This document shows, in pieces, positions 54,109 to 61,982 of a DNA stretch of 64,000 nt. This DNA is from Bacteroidota bacterium. Lineage in GTDB: Bacteria; Bacteroidota; Bacteroidia; Bacteroidales; FEN-979. The stretch spans positions 43,105-107,104 of the forward strand of contig JAPLDI010000021.1 in the NCBI GenBank assembly GCA_026391795.1. The letters are read 5' to 3'. Each line of letters opens with the position of its first letter. Position 1 is the first letter of the stretch. The notes beneath the pieces are model-generated. The model had not been told where the DNA came from. It saw only the letters and a program-made list of their open reading frames with translations, and ran no database searches. Position numbers and translations under genes: made by a program.

Positions 54109-55449
54109 TCACTTCAACCACTTTACCTGCAATACCTCTTTTGTTTGCGGTGTAACACGGAACCGGTGATCCGTTCTGTGACCAATAACCCAGATAATCT
54201 CCTGCCCTGTGCAGAGGATCCAGGTGTTCTCTTTTTCCGGGATTGAAAATTTCAGGTCAACAAAGAAATCACTTAGCTTCTTCCGTCTGTTCATGCCGAA
54301 AGGGTAAAAGGTATCACCTTTTCTCCAGCGCCGGAGAAGGAGTGGGAATGTGATCTTTTTCAGGTCGAATGTGGCAGACTCTTTTGAGAGATCAAGTTCG
54401 AATCTTTTGGTTATCTTGATTTTTGCAAAGGAAAGACGAAGGGGCTTCCGGATCTCTTTTTTGTTTTCAGGGACGGATATCTCCTCTTTTTTTATATTGG
54501 ATCTCTTTGTGGAAGGATTGGGCTCCAGGAGAAGTTCCTCCCGGTTTTTCACCAGCCGGTGAGTCGGCGAATAGAAAACCTGCCCTGACGATCTGTCCGG
54601 TAAATGAAGAATGTCACTGATCACAGCATCAGAAAAGCCGAAAGGAGAAAGGATCTCGAAGGCATAAATACCGGCCGGTTCAAGTTTTTTCAAGTCCGCA
54701 CAACGGATATGAATACCCCTTTTATCGGTGGTGATGATCTTCTTTCTTGCCTCTTCGACCGTATCCCTGAAAATCAGTTCCGTTTCCCTCAGGCGCCGGA
54801 TGGTTTCGGTAAGGGTTTGCGGAAAAGCAGGGTTGAGTTCGCAGAAAACCGGGATGATTTCATGCCGGATCTTGTTGCGCAGGTATTTTGTTTCTGCGTT
54901 GCTGCTGTCCTCACGGAACGCCAGCTTCTTTTGCATGGCATAGGTACCAATATCCGCCCTGTAACAAAAGAGCAGGGGGCGGATCAGGTTTCCCTGCCCG
55001 GGCAGGATCCCGTGAAACCCTGCTATGCCGGTGCTTCTCAGCAGGTTAATAAAAAAGGTTTCCACCTGGTCATCGAGATGATGCGCGGTGGCAACCGAAT
55101 GGTATTTTCCTTTCTGACGGATTTCCTCAAACCATTCGTAGCGCAGATCCCGGGCAGCCATCTGGATTGAGATCCCCTTTTCCTTCGCATCCCTGGCGGT
55201 TGAGAAAGTTTTGCAATAAAAGGGAACCTTGTACTTCTTCGCCATCGCTTTTACAAATGCCTCATCCGCATCCGACTCCTTCCCTCGAAGTCCGAAATTG
55301 CAGTGTGCTAAAGCAAAAAAATAGCCGGCCCTGTGGAAAAGATCGGTCATGACTGCGGAATCGATCCCTCCACTGACAGCCAGGAGGATTTTATCTTTCG
55401 GGCCAAAAAGCTTCTCTTTCGCAATAAAAGCTTTGAATTTCGCTAGCAT
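54109..55449 (-). CDS. tilS: tRNA(Ile)-lysidine synthase
   Basis: 446 residues from the ATG at 55449. Converts C34 of tRNA-Ile(CAU) to lysidine so that it reads AUA. The PP-loop is ILLAVSGGIDSAVMTDLFH, near residue 20, followed by ALAHCNFGLRGKESDADEAFV, VATAHHLDDQVETFFINLLRSTGI and IRPLLFCYR. C-terminal tRNA-binding domains follow, with PLLLRRWRKGDTFYPFGM. The frame is open for 31 more codons upstream, but a TACCTTTG promoter box at 55454-55461 falls inside that stretch, so the ATG at 55449 is preferred; the message would then be nearly leaderless. Essential gene. Confidence 0.95.
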   Translation of the reverse strand: MLAKFKAFIAKEKLFGPKDKILLAVSGGIDSAVMTDLFHRAGYFFALAHCNFGLRGKESDADEAFVKAMAKKYKVPFYCKTFSTARDAKEKGISIQMAARDLRYEWFEEIRQKGKYHSVATAHHLDDQVETFFINLLRSTGIAGFHGILPGQGNLIRPLLFCYRADIGTYAMQKKLAFREDSSNAETKYLRNKIRHEIIPVFCELNPAFPQTLTETIRRLRETELIFRDTVEEARKKIITTDKRGIHIRCADLKKLEPAGIYAFEILSPFGFSDAVISDILHLPDRSSGQVFYSPTHRLVKNREELLLEPNPSTKRSNIKKEEISVPENKKEIRKPLRLSFAKIKITKRFELDLSKESATFDLKKITFPLLLRRWRKGDTFYPFGMNRRKKLSDFFVDLKFSIPEKENTWILCTGQEIIWVIGHRTDHRFRVTPQTKEVLQVKWLK

Positions 55450-55453
55450 GGAA

Positions 55454-55461
55454 CAAAGGTA
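55454..55461 (-). promoter_or_regulatory. -7 box (TACCTTTG) abutting tilS
   Basis: Minus-strand TACCTTTG ends 4 bp before the tilS ATG. Transcription should start within a few bases of the ATG, giving a leaderless or near-leaderless message. Confidence 0.5.
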
Positions 55462-55864
55462 TAGTTTCTTAGTCACGGTTACTTTCCTCTTTGTAAATAT
55501 TATGATACGACCATTCGCATGGGAAATAGTTCTATAGAACAATTTTTACTCACTCCATTGCCGCAAAACGGTTCAACCTGTCAGACCCATTCATAGGAAG
55601 GCAGGTTGCAAACAGAACCCTGTGCTATCAATTGACGAAATCATCTTCCCTTTATTGACAGGCGTCATCTCCGTGAAAAATATCGGCCTTTAACGAAATG
55701 AAATTCATTATTGCAATGGCAGGTTATATTTAATAATTATTTTTTATAAAAGGAGTATCATTTTTTTTATTCCGTTGTACATTTGCTGTTGCACCTATTT
55801 TCTATTTATTATCTTTATTGTATATTAAGGAATTTCGGAAGAATAATAATTACCTGTTAAGAAC

Positions 55865-55990
55865 ATGTATATCTATCAATATATACTCCATTTACTCACA
55901 GTCACCCTTTTAGCGTGCCAGCCTGACCCAATGGGAAAGGACTTCCGCACATATGGTCAAACAGACTGTTTAATTCGGGTTTGCAGGTAG
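55865..55990 (+). CDS. Doubtful 41-residue frame with lipobox-like N-terminus
   Basis: MYIYQYILHLLTVTLLACQP followed by DPMGKDFRTYGQTD and CLIRVCR. LLAC matches a lipoprotein signal peptidase site, but the hydrophobic segment is short and contains His, and no promoter box or homologue is known to me. More likely chance. Confidence 0.15.
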   Translation: MYIYQYILHLLTVTLLACQPDPMGKDFRTYGQTDCLIRVCR

Positions 55991-56103
55991 ATAATCTTCT
56001 GCTCTTTTTTTTTCAAGTTCCGGCAATATCCTTTTCGGGGATAATATTGGAGCTTAGATTAATATATCCTTTATCAAGTGAAAACTAACCTAAATTCAAA
56101 TCT

Positions 56104-56589
56104 ATGAAAACAAACCAAATCAAAATCCTGATCCTCGTTTTCTTCAGCCTCAGCCTGTATCAGGCCCGAGGTCAGAAAGCTGTGATTGCTGCAGGGGCAG
56201 ATGCCACCGGCAGCGGAGGCAGTATCAGCTATTCAGTGGGGCAGATCGTGTATACTACTGCTACTGGAAGTAATGGTTCAGCCAGCCAGGGCGTTCAGCA
56301 ACCCTACGAGATTTTTGTTGTTGGCCTGGATAAAAACCCTGAAATAAACCTGGAGTTGTCGGTCTATCCAAATCCCACTCCTTCACGTGTGACGTTAAAC
56401 ATCGGAAACCTTGATCCTGAGAAAATTCTCTGTATGCTTTTTGACGACCGGGGCAAGTTGCTGAATTCTCAGAATATCCATTCTGCACTGACAGTTGTGC
56501 CTATGGAGAATCTCGCTCCGGGGATCTATTTCCTGAAGGTCATGGATGATAAGACGTTACTTCGGACTTTTAAGATCGTTAAAAATTAA
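56104..56589 (+). CDS. Small T9SS type A-sorted secreted protein
   Basis: 161 residues. Signal peptide ILVFFSLSLYQARGQ. Residues 25-75 are Gly/Ser-rich with a pattern common in Bacteroidota secreted proteins (ADATGSGGSISYSVGQIVY, ASQGVQQPYEI). The last ~75 residues are a T9SS type A C-terminal domain: LSVYPNPTPSRVTLNIG, LAPGIYFLKV and RTFKIVKN. Almost nothing remains once the sorting domain is cleaved, so the mature protein would be about 60 residues. It precedes the 942-residue repeat protein by 64 bp and may be co-expressed with it. Confidence 0.85.
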   Translation: MKTNQIKILILVFFSLSLYQARGQKAVIAAGADATGSGGSISYSVGQIVYTTATGSNGSASQGVQQPYEIFVVGLDKNPEINLELSVYPNPTPSRVTLNIGNLDPEKILCMLFDDRGKLLNSQNIHSALTVVPMENLAPGIYFLKVMDDKTLLRTFKIVKN

Positions 56590-56653
56590 TCTAATCAGTA
56601 CCCTGTTTCACACCATCAAAATAATCATTGAATAAAAATCAAATCTGAAAACT

Positions 56654-59482
56654 ATGAAAACAAAATCTATTTTCTCCATACTTGTGACATTTATCCTGCT
56701 TGCGTCACAATTTTCAGTATTAACTTCATCGGCGCAGTCGCCAAATATGATGACCTACCAGAGCGTTATCCGGAATGCAACCGGGAACCTGGTCGCAAAT
56801 CTGGCAGTAGGTGTTAAGATCAGCATTTTGCAGGGAACCCCCAGCGGAGCTGTTGTTTATGCAGAAACATTCGCACCGGTCACAAACGCCAATGGGCTTT
56901 TAAGTCTTGAGATCGGCACAGGAACTGTAATTTCCGGTACGATAGCAGCTATCGACTGGGCCAATGGTCCTTATTTTCTGAAAACCGAAGTTGATCCCAC
57001 GGGTGGCACGTCGTACACTATTAGTTCCGTAACACAGTTTTTAAGTGTCCCCTATTCCTTTTATTCGGCAAAGGCAGGTTCTACCGGCGGGTCAGCGGGT
57101 GGCGACCTGAGCGGAACCTATCCGAATCCCACAGTGGTTGGAATACAGTCAAAACCAGTTTCATTTACTGCACCGGTTGTTGATCAGGTTCTGGTGTGGG
57201 ATGGTGTTAACTGGACTCCCGGCCCCAAAGTAACCGGTCCTGCCAGCGGTGACCTTTCCGGTACTTACCCAAGTCCTACCGTTGCACGAATTCAGTCCCT
57301 TCCCGTTTCCACGGCAGCACCTGCCACGAATGATGCATTGGTTTGGAACGGGGCTGCATGGGCACCCGTTGCAAATGTTTCAGGCTCCGCAGGCGGCGAC
57401 TTATCAGGTTCCTATCCGAATCCATCCGTTGTCGGAATTCAGTCAAGATCTGTAGCTTCAACGGCCCCGGCAGTAAACGATGCTTTGGTATGGAACGGCG
57501 CACAATGGATGCCTACCGGAAATGTTTCCGGAGCTGCCGGTGGTGACCTTGGAGGCACCTATCCGAATCCGAATGTAGTGAAACTTCAGACACGGTCTGT
57601 ATCCGCAGTTGCCCCTGTTGCCAATGACGCACTGGTATGGAATGGCAGCAACTGGACCCCCACGGCATCCAGCGGCCTGGGAACCAACTTCTGGACGCTG
57701 AACGGGTCAAACCAGATCTACAATAACAATACCGGCGGGCTTGTCGGCATCGGAACAAATGCTCCTACCTATAAACTGGATGTCCTGCATACCGGTGCAA
57801 CAGGTATCCGCAGCCAGTCTTCTGCCAGCTTCTCCGTTGTGGATATTGACGGCTTCACCGGTGATGCTGCCTTGCGGTTCTATAAAGCCGGTATTGGGCA
57901 GTGGAATATCCGCAACCGCCCTGCAGATAATTACTTTGAATTCTTCGAATTGGGTGGCGGCGGAAGCCGCATGGTGATCCAGGATGCTACCGGATTTGTA
58001 GGTATCGGTGCTACCGCGTCAATTTCCCCGGCTTATCAGCTGGATGTCACGCATGCTGGTGCAACAGGTATCCGCAGTCTATCGGATGCTTCTTTTTCAG
58101 TTGTTGATATTGATGGATTTACCGGCGATGCCGCCCTTCGTTTTCAGAAACAGGGAGTGGGCAAATGGAATACCCGTAACCGGCCTGCTGATGATAATTT
58201 TGAAATTTTTGAGCTGGGAGGGGGTGGAAGCCGCATGGTTATTCAGCGTGCTACCGGTTTTGTGGGCATCGGGGCCACTGCAACAATTTCCCCGGCTTAT
58301 CAGTTAGATGTAACGCATGCCGGAGCAACAGGTATCCGAAGCAAATCGGATGCTTCTTTTTCAGTTGTTGATGTTGACGGCTTTACCGGCGATGCCGCCC
58401 TTCGTTTTCAAAAACAGGGCGTGGGCAAATGGAATATCCGTAACCGCCCTGCTGATGATTACCTCGAACTATTTGAATTGGGTGGTGGGGGAAGCCGGAT
58501 GGTAATCCAGGCCGGAACCGGTAATGTTGGTATTGGTGAAACCACAAATCCTGTTTACAGGTTAGACGTACTGCACGGCGGTGCAACAGGAGCCCGCATC
58601 CGTTCCAGCAGCACTTTCTCGATAGTGGATATTGACGGGCAGAACGGTGATGCAGCTTTGCGTTTTGTAAAGGCCGGCGTGAACCAGTGGAACGTCCGCA
58701 ACAACCCTGCTACCGACGATCTTCAGTTCTTTGAACTCGGCGGCGGCGGTGAAAGGATGAGAATTGAGAATACTACAGGTAAAGTCGTGGTGGATGGTGA
58801 TTTTACAGTACTGGGTGTTAAAGCCTTTACCATGGATCATCCCCTGGATCCGGCAAATAAAATCCTGATGCATGCAGCCGTGGAAAGCAACGAAGTGATC
58901 AACTTCTACAGTGGCAATGTCACCACCGATGCAACCGGGAAAGCAGTTGTTCACCTTCCCGACTATTTCGAATCCATTAATAAGGATTTTCGCTACCAGC
59001 TGACCGTTATCGGTGTTTTTGCCCAGGCAATTGTGAGTAAGGAAGTAAGTAACAACGCTTTTGAAGTATCCACAAGCCAGCCCAACGTAAAAGTAAGCTG
59101 GGAGGTGAAAGGCGTGCGTAATGATGCCCACATGAGGAAATATCCTTTTGTTGCTGAACAGGAAAAATCTGCTTCACAGAAAGGACAATACTTTGATCCT
59201 GCTGCCTATAACCTCTCCGAAAGCAACAGGGTAGGTGCAGAGGCAGCTGGAAAAGGGGTCTCGTCCCTCGATTATACACCTCCTGCAGATAAACCGGCAC
59301 TTCCCGGCAATTCGGGTGGCAGCCTTGATCCGATGCCTGCCGTTAAAGCCAGAACAACTCCCGTCGACCGCAGCGGAAGTGTTGCCGATACACCTCCTGT
59401 TACAAAACCAAGAACAACATCGGTCGATAAAAGTGGCAGTGTTTCAGATGTGGCACCTGCCGCCGGACCGAAAGCAAATTAG
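56654..59482 (+). CDS. 942-residue exported protein with two tandem-repeat arrays
   Basis: Signal peptide ILVTFILLASQFSVLTSSAQ. Residues ~30-135 form a module frequent in Bacteroidota surface proteins (MMTYQSVIRNATGNLVANLAVGV). From 57101 come four 49-residue repeats (exact 147-bp period) centred on GDLSGTYPNPTV and ALVWNGAxW. From 57743 come four repeats of 85-88 residues (VGIGATATISPAYQLDVTHAG, SVVDIDGFTGDAALRF, ELGGGGSRMVIQ). A conserved fibre-tip-like domain follows (FTMDHPLDPANKILMHAAVES; RYQLTVIGVFAQAIVSKEV). The tail holds two ~24-residue Pro/Ser repeats (RTTPVDRSGSVADTPPV). No T9SS domain is seen. Architecture resembles trimeric fibres; ligand unknown. Confidence 0.75.
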   Translation: MKTKSIFSILVTFILLASQFSVLTSSAQSPNMMTYQSVIRNATGNLVANLAVGVKISILQGTPSGAVVYAETFAPVTNANGLLSLEIGTGTVISGTIAAIDWANGPYFLKTEVDPTGGTSYTISSVTQFLSVPYSFYSAKAGSTGGSAGGDLSGTYPNPTVVGIQSKPVSFTAPVVDQVLVWDGVNWTPGPKVTGPASGDLSGTYPSPTVARIQSLPVSTAAPATNDALVWNGAAWAPVANVSGSAGGDLSGSYPNPSVVGIQSRSVASTAPAVNDALVWNGAQWMPTGNVSGAAGGDLGGTYPNPNVVKLQTRSVSAVAPVANDALVWNGSNWTPTASSGLGTNFWTLNGSNQIYNNNTGGLVGIGTNAPTYKLDVLHTGATGIRSQSSASFSVVDIDGFTGDAALRFYKAGIGQWNIRNRPADNYFEFFELGGGGSRMVIQDATGFVGIGATASISPAYQLDVTHAGATGIRSLSDASFSVVDIDGFTGDAALRFQKQGVGKWNTRNRPADDNFEIFELGGGGSRMVIQRATGFVGIGATATISPAYQLDVTHAGATGIRSKSDASFSVVDVDGFTGDAALRFQKQGVGKWNIRNRPADDYLELFELGGGGSRMVIQAGTGNVGIGETTNPVYRLDVLHGGATGARIRSSSTFSIVDIDGQNGDAALRFVKAGVNQWNVRNNPATDDLQFFELGGGGERMRIENTTGKVVVDGDFTVLGVKAFTMDHPLDPANKILMHAAVESNEVINFYSGNVTTDATGKAVVHLPDYFESINKDFRYQLTVIGVFAQAIVSKEVSNNAFEVSTSQPNVKVSWEVKGVRNDAHMRKYPFVAEQEKSASQKGQYFDPAAYNLSESNRVGAEAAGKGVSSLDYTPPADKPALPGNSGGSLDPMPAVKARTTPVDRSGSVADTPPVTKPRTTSVDKSGSVSDVAPAAGPKAN
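57101..57688 (+). repeat. Four 147-bp in-frame repeats (49 residues each)
   Basis: Copies begin at 57101, 57248, 57395 and 57542, an exact 147-bp period. Each encodes GDLSG-x-YPNP-x-V and about 30 residues later ALVWNG or VLVWDG. Third bases differ between copies, so the copies are not very recent. Confidence 0.9.
57743..58789 (+). repeat. Four 255-264-bp in-frame repeats (85-88 residues each)
   Basis: Copies begin at 57743, 57998, 58262 and 58526. Copies two and three share long identical stretches, including the AATTTCCCCGGCTTATCAG region, which points to a recent duplication. Confidence 0.85.
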
Positions 59483-59542
59483 AAACTGTTGTTTTACCGC
59501 TTCATTGGCAAATATTGCCTGCCTGATGAAGTGAACACTACG

Positions 59543-59578
59543 AAACGGACATGATTCAGTTCATGTCCGTTTTTTTTT
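59543..59578 (+). terminator. Intrinsic terminator after the repeat protein
   Basis: 12-bp perfect stem AAACGGACATGA / TCATGTCCGTTT with a 6-nt loop, followed by a run of eight or more T. It ends the transcript of the 942-residue protein about 60 bp after its stop. Confidence 0.95.
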
Positions 59579-59670
59579 AGAAAACACCAGGATCTTTATC
59601 CTGATGGTTAATTAAAACCGTAATCTTGATATTCAATTTACACCCGGCTTCGTATTATTACCGGAGATCC

Positions 59671-59925
59671 TCAGTTAGCGAGATGGTCATCGTTGCCATG
59701 GTGCTCACCATGACCTTGTCCGTTACCGTGTCCATGGTGTTCGTTTCCGGGCTGTGGAGGCCTTGAATGTCCCGGTCCCGGGAACATGCAGGAGGTAAGC
59801 ATTGCTATCGAAAAAATGGCAGTGATAAGCAGAAGGTATCTGCCGATTTTCACAAAGGTTGATTTGATGAAACCTCTTTCATTCTTACTGATTTCAGAAG
59901 AAAGATGGATACAAGACGTTTTCAT
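59671..59925 (-). CDS. Small His-rich lipoprotein
   Basis: 84 residues. A membrane segment YLLLITAIFSIAMLTSC carries a lipobox (LTSC), so the mature protein would be lipid-anchored at C46. The N-region before it is unusually long (~28 residues), suggesting the true start could be the internal TTG or GTG nearer the hydrophobic core. After CMFPGPGHSRPPQPG the mature ~38 residues are extraordinarily rich in His and Gly (EHHGHGNGQGHGEHHGNDDH). Such tails bind Zn, Ni or Cu. No family is recognised. It is a single gene, convergent with the repeat-protein operon. Confidence 0.6.
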   Translation of the reverse strand: MKTSCIHLSSEISKNERGFIKSTFVKIGRYLLLITAIFSIAMLTSCMFPGPGHSRPPQPGNEHHGHGNGQGHGEHHGNDDHLAN

Positions 59926-60097
59926 TATATGCTTTTTAATGTGAAGATAGTTTCACGGTGCAAAGGTGAGTACATAAATCCCGGGAAGTCTTACATAGTT
60001 GCAGGAAAGAGTTGCATCATTCACACATCATTTTTTTGGATTTAATAAATCATTATATTTATGCGGGAATTCATCATTCATATTAAATAATTGAACT

Positions 60098-60895
60098 ATG
60101 AAAAACAGGTACTTTTTTTTCCTGATCCTCCTGGTTGCTATGACTGCCTGTAAAAAGAACGGATCTGACGGTTTGCCTCTCTCGTTTATTGCAGGTGGCT
60201 GCAGAATATTGACCATGTCCACTGCTTACACAGGCAATCCCTCTTTTTCAAGGTTTTATTATAATGAATTCGGGAAACTCCTCTACGCTGACGGGACATC
60301 TTATACGGGCGATACTACGATCGGCAGGCAATATCACTATACCGGAGATGTGCTGAATTACAGCTGGTTCAGCAGCAGCTCCAATTCCTCGGATACAATA
60401 TTTTACTATTATGACGGGGACAAAAGGATTAGCCGCACTGCTGAGCATAACTGGACCGATACGCTCTTGCTTTCAACGATAACCGATTTTCACTATAATC
60501 AGGCCGGGCAGGTCATTCACACCCTTGCCCTGTCGGTCATGAATAACCAATTTTCAAGGGTCGATTCAGCCTTCTTTACCTATACCGGGAATAATGTCAC
60601 CCGGTACCTGATGTATGAGAGGGATGCGTACGGATCTGTTAATGGTTTTTCCATTGATATTTCCTATGATTCAATGAAAAACTTCTATAAGGCAATGGGC
60701 ATGCCTCCTGATATGTTTTATTTCTGGTCTGAAAATAACATAACGGAGATTAAATATGCTGACAGCGCTGATTTCGCAATGTCATTCATCTATTCAAAAT
60801 ACAATCCCTCCGGTTACCCGGCTGAATTTCTACAAATTGACCGGACTTCTCCTCCTGATACCATGAAAGCAGTGATAACCTATCAATGTAAGTAA
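60098..60895 (+). CDS. Lipoprotein with YD-like repeats
   Basis: 265 residues. Lipoprotein signal YFFFLILLVAMTAC with the lipidated Cys at 17, then KKNGSDG. The body shows repeated short strands of the form FxYNxxGK or YYYDGDKR: FYYNEFGKLLYADGTSY, HYTGDVLNYSWF, FYYYDGDKRISRTAE, FHYNQAGQVIHTL and FTYTGNNVTRYLMYE. This resembles the YD/RHS-like beta strand repeats of Bacteroidota DUF4595-type lipoproteins. Probably faces the periplasm or cell surface. Function unknown. Single gene, converging on korB with 42 bp between stops. Confidence 0.75.
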   Translation: MKNRYFFFLILLVAMTACKKNGSDGLPLSFIAGGCRILTMSTAYTGNPSFSRFYYNEFGKLLYADGTSYTGDTTIGRQYHYTGDVLNYSWFSSSSNSSDTIFYYYDGDKRISRTAEHNWTDTLLLSTITDFHYNQAGQVIHTLALSVMNNQFSRVDSAFFTYTGNNVTRYLMYERDAYGSVNGFSIDISYDSMKNFYKAMGMPPDMFYFWSENNITEIKYADSADFAMSFIYSKYNPSGYPAEFLQIDRTSPPDTMKAVITYQCK

Positions 60896-60937
60896 GGGAA
60901 ACAATTAAAAATACAATGATAGCTAAGAGCTAGAGCC

Positions 60938-61981
60938 TTAACTGATTTCCCAGGTATCACCCGAGTTCAGAAGGTCATCCATGCATTTGATCTTTGATGA
61001 CTCTTTCGCAAAATCGATCTGCTCCTCAACGAGGTCGTCATAGGTTGGGGAAACGGCTGAGCGGATCACGCCGAATACCATTGGAAAATGAGGCGGCGCA
61101 AGTTTTGCCAGCATGGTTTGAATACCGGGATCCTGGTCGTACTGGTCATGAACAAGGATATCCTTGAGCGTAATGCCGTCGAGCCCGATCTCAACAACTT
61201 CCAGGCGGGTACCGTTCAGCCTGAGTCCTTTGTTCATCTCTTTGCCAAAGAGCATGGGTTCCCCGTTTTTCAGTATCAGCATATTTTCATCTTTCACCTC
61301 TTTCCCGATTACATTAAAATGGGCTTTATCGGCAAAAATGATGCAGTTCTGCATGATCTCGATGATGGAGGTGCCGTCGTGCTTTGCAGCTTCAAACATC
61401 GCTTCGGTCATCAGGTTGATGTTGTTGTCGGGAACCCTTGCGAAAAATGTGCCCTGGGCACCCATCACAAGCTCGCCGATGTTGAAGGGATGTTCGATGG
61501 TTCCCTGGGGCGATGTCTTTGTGACCTTTCCCATCGGCGTGGTTGGTGAATACTGGCCCTTGGTCAGTCCGTAGATCTGGTTGTTGAAGAGCATGATGTT
61601 CACGTCAACATTCCTGCGGATGATATGGATAAAATGGTTCCCTCCAATGGCAAGTGAATCCCCGTCGCCGGTGGCGATCCAGGTGCTGAGTTTCGGGTTC
61701 GCGATCTTTACGCCGGTACCGATGGCTGCAGCCCGTCCATGGATTCCGTGGATGCCGTAGGTGTTCACATAATAGGGGAAACGTGAGGAACAGCCGATAC
61801 CGGATACCATCATGAAATTTTCTTTCCGGTAACCAATCTTCGGAAAAACACGTTCCACAGCGGCAAGAATGGCATGTGCACCACAGCCGGCGCACCATTT
61901 TACCATCTGGTCGCTTTCAAAATCTGCTTTGCTCAGTTGAACTTCAGAGCGGTCGACAGTCAAATTGATAAAATCATCCAT
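60938..61981 (-). CDS. korB: 2-oxoacid:ferredoxin oxidoreductase, beta subunit (likely KorB)
   Basis: 347 residues. The thiamine-diphosphate-binding subunit: MVKWCAGCGAHAILAAVERVFPKIG, SGIGCSSRFPYYVNTYGIHGIHGRAAAIGTGVKIANP and the ThDP motif ATGDGDSLAIGGNHFIHIIRRN, then NNQIYGLTKGQYSPTTP. TTPMGKVTKTSPQGTIEHP is typical of the two-subunit 2-oxoglutarate-type enzymes. With KorA it oxidises a 2-oxoacid, probably 2-oxoglutarate, to acyl-CoA and reduces ferredoxin. It follows korA with one base between stop and start, so translation is coupled. Confidence 0.9.
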   Translation of the reverse strand: MDDFINLTVDRSEVQLSKADFESDQMVKWCAGCGAHAILAAVERVFPKIGYRKENFMMVSGIGCSSRFPYYVNTYGIHGIHGRAAAIGTGVKIANPKLSTWIATGDGDSLAIGGNHFIHIIRRNVDVNIMLFNNQIYGLTKGQYSPTTPMGKVTKTSPQGTIEHPFNIGELVMGAQGTFFARVPDNNINLMTEAMFEAAKHDGTSIIEIMQNCIIFADKAHFNVIGKEVKDENMLILKNGEPMLFGKEMNKGLRLNGTRLEVVEIGLDGITLKDILVHDQYDQDPGIQTMLAKLAPPHFPMVFGVIRSAVSPTYDDLVEEQIDFAKESSKIKCMDDLLNSGDTWEIS

Positions 61982-61982
61982 T

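Larger units (their letters stand above)
55450..56103. other. 654-bp AT-rich intergenic region, tilS / T9SS cargo gene
   Basis: Low GC compared with the flanking genes and no long frame. Apart from the tilS promoter box, the only item worth noting is a 41-codon frame at 55865-55990 whose start looks like a short lipoprotein signal (LLTVTLLACQ). No repeats or hairpins of note. AT-richness and the accessory genes that follow suggest a boundary between core and variable DNA. Confidence 0.5.

Noticed and set aside
60896..60937. Possible weak heptamer array between the YD-repeat lipoprotein and korB
   Set aside because: Only two or three approximate units (TAGCTAA GAGCTAG); cannot be told from chance.
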